From Aphodosoma sp045126975 (GTDB taxonomy: Bacteria > Bacteroidota > Bacteroidia > Bacteroidales > Paludibacteraceae): 64,000 nucleotides of DNA. Shown in pieces: positions 62,630 to 64,000 of this stretch. The notes beneath the pieces are model-generated. The model saw only the letters and a list, made by a program, of their open reading frames with translations. It searched no databases and was not told the DNA's origin. How positions within the stretch are numbered: the stretch's first letter is position 1; every line of letters begins with the position of its first letter. The DNA lies in NCBI GenBank assembly GCA_045126975.1, contig JBGVPL010000010.1, positions 1-64,000 of the forward strand, read 5' to 3'. The position numbers and the translations under genes are program-made.

Positions 62630-64000
62630 TTACAAAAGAACTTTGAACGATTGGTTAGATATACGGATGATGTAGAGCATGCCACGATTGAGGTCGGAGA
62701 TGATGTCGCCATTGTTGATAACAGCGTGGCGCACGAGGAGACCTTGAGCATTGTAGATTTCGATAGGCTGAGCATCTGCGATGCCTGTAATCATGACGTT
62801 ACCTCTAACTGTAAGGACATTTATTTGGTCGATAATTTCGTCTTCTATATCGGTTACAATATTGGCTGTAACTGCTACTTTGATAGTTTTAATTGTAATT
62901 TTACCGTTAGAGTTGAATGCGAGTTCGACAAAGGTATTGCCTTTTTTAAGTGGAGTGAGGAGAAGATTGCCTTTCACTATTTCTGCTTTCACAATTGCCT
63001 CGTCGGCTACCTTATTCACACTCTTGATGATAGAGGCATTATTTGAGTCGGCATCTTTCACCTTGCCATTAAGCGTGATTTCAACAGGTTTTGAGTTAGT
63101 GATATTTACGTCAGAGATATTCTCTACCACAGGGGCTTCGTTGTCGGGGAAGATGAACATGGCTGGATACCAATAGCGTTTAATAGGCGTTTGGTATTGT
63201 TGCATTTCGCCTTTGTTGTCGATGATGGCATAGACCCAGTCTTGAGTGGCGATGTTCTCGCCTATATAGAGAGCTGCATAGACGTTGCCGTCTTTAGGAT
63301 TGCATTGGATTGCACCACCATAGAAATATAAGCCGTCGGTTTCGCTATTATAAATCTCTTCACATTCGTTGTTGTCGATGTCATAGCGGTAGAAGTTGCA
63401 GTTGCGGAACCAGTTGATTTGCCCTGCACTTGGGTCGGTATAAACGAAATAGAGGGCATTTTCGGTGTTGCTGGCAGTAAGAGTGCCAGCAGTCCAAGCA
63501 TACCAAGATTGAGGCACTCCGCCTACTTCGAGGCGCACAAAGCGAGTCTCGAGGCTATATTGGTCGATGCACATAAGTTGAGAGCCATTCCATGCATTGC
63601 CATTCCAGCCGTATGGATAGTGGAGGTTAGCCTCGTCGCCTTCTTCTTGATAGTTAACACCTACCCAAATGTTGCCGTCTTTAGCTTGAGCCATAGTAGA
63701 GAAACAGCCTTCGATGATTTTAACCACATCATCGGTCTCAGGGTCGATGACCATTACGCCCAAATCTTGTTTGATAGCAAATACATAATCTTGAGTGCGG
63801 AGCATCATACCAATTTGGTTTTTGTAAAGAGGACCAAGACCGTCGGCATTGCTGATTTCGTCGCCTTTGATGAGTTCGTTGCCTGTGCCGTCGATGATAG
63901 CCTCAGAGTCCCAAGTGAACACTTTGCCTTTACTGTCCCACTTAAAAACATAGATACCATTGGATGTGCCAACATAGAACTTTTCGTTGTTGACAAAGCA
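62630..64000 (-). CDS. T9SS-sorted propeller protein, 5' end outside the window
   Basis: At least 456 residues; the frame is open to the right edge (first visible codons CFVNNEKFYVGTSNGIYVFKWD), so the start is missing. The part seen is mostly a beta-propeller of the DUF5074/YncE type (IGMMLRTQDYVFAIKQDLGVMVIDPETDDVV, DGNIWVGVNYQEE, NALYFVYTDPSAGQINWF, KDGNVYAALYIGEN), then a cadherin-like linker (APVVENISDVNITNSKPVEI) and a T9SS sorting domain (IEIYNAQGLLVRH...RGMLYIIRISNQSFKVLL). It lies directly upstream of a cobalamin riboswitch that controls the next gene. It may belong to the same corrinoid-uptake set, but its own control region is not visible. Confidence 0.82.
   Translation of the reverse strand, partial: CFVNNEKFYVGTSNGIYVFKWDSKGKVFTWDSEAIIDGTGNELIKGDEISNADGLGPLYKNQIGMMLRTQDYVFAIKQDLGVMVIDPETDDVVKIIEGCFSTMAQAKDGNIWVGVNYQEEGDEANLHYPYGWNGNAWNGSQLMCIDQYSLETRFVRLEVGGVPQSWYAWTAGTLTASNTENALYFVYTDPSAGQINWFRNCNFYRYDIDNNECEEIYNSETDGLYFYGGAIQCNPKDGNVYAALYIGENIATQDWVYAIIDNKGEMQQYQTPIKRYWYPAMFIFPDNEAPVVENISDVNITNSKPVEITLNGKVKDADSNNASIIKSVNKVADEAIVKAEIVKGNLLLTPLKKGNTFVELAFNSNGKITIKTIKVAVTANIVTDIEDEIIDQINVLTVRGNVMITGIADAQPIEIYNAQGLLVRHAVINNGDIISDLNRGMLYIIRISNQSFKVLL

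Overview
The window is AT-rich chromosomal DNA of a Bacteroidales bacterium (phylum Bacteroidota). This rests on four things: the promoters are of the TTG-N19/20-TAnnTTTG type (clear examples near 90-119, 201-230, 6306-6336, 19289-19318 and 62570-62599); Shine-Dalgarno sequences are scarce; at least eight secreted proteins end in type IX secretion (T9SS) sorting domains; and families such as the PCMD domain, the P-loop EF-G paralogue and a DAHP synthase/chorismate mutase fusion are typical of the group. I cannot name a family or genus. A gut or rumen origin is only an inference.

Layout, left to right. 1-580: no gene, two tandem leftward promoters and a boxA-like leader, perhaps an rRNA operon just outside the window. 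581-11852 (minus): S9 peptidase, uracil phosphoribosyltransferase, pyruvate phosphate dikinase, four-helix-bundle protein, dGTPase, AddA/RecB-like helicase-nuclease. 12041-14536 (plus): an Mpv17-like membrane protein and a FetA/FetB-type exporter. 14653-21275 (minus): three mosaic paralogues of a ~650-residue T9SS surface protein (one broken by a stop codon) and a small tail-anchored secreted protein. 21435-27500 (minus): the rod-shape operon mreB-mreC-mreD-pbp2-rodA. 27603-34216 (minus): flippase, ruvB, an ABC ATPase, topB and a DAHP synthase/chorismate mutase. 34530-43922 (minus): a ~3130-residue surface protein with about 30 cadherin-like beta-sandwich repeats. 44159-54128 (plus): six secreted proteins of two families (OB-like and propeller-like). 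54304-56463 (minus): EF-G paralogue with altered GTPase motifs. 57045-64000 (minus): a cobalamin riboswitch ahead of a 1617-residue T9SS protein with a YncE/BtuG-like propeller, preceded by a second propeller-type T9SS protein cut by the window edge.

The most unusual signal is not a gene. The window is full of short tandem repeats with a strict 7-bp period (several unrelated heptamer families, plus one 9-bp and one ~8-bp family) and short GC-rich palindromes. They fill gene gaps but also lie inside reading frames without breaking them: in the AddA-like helicase (twice), topoisomerase III, MreC, the flippase, the DAHP synthase (start, middle and end) and the signal peptides of secreted proteins. 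One tract lies inside the variable arm of the cobalamin riboswitch and another forms a terminator hairpin. They resemble in style the heptanucleotide STRR repeats of filamentous cyanobacteria and, when inside genes, Rickettsia palindromic elements. No transposase or other candidate mobilising enzyme is in the window, and there is no CRISPR array, tRNA or rRNA gene inside it.
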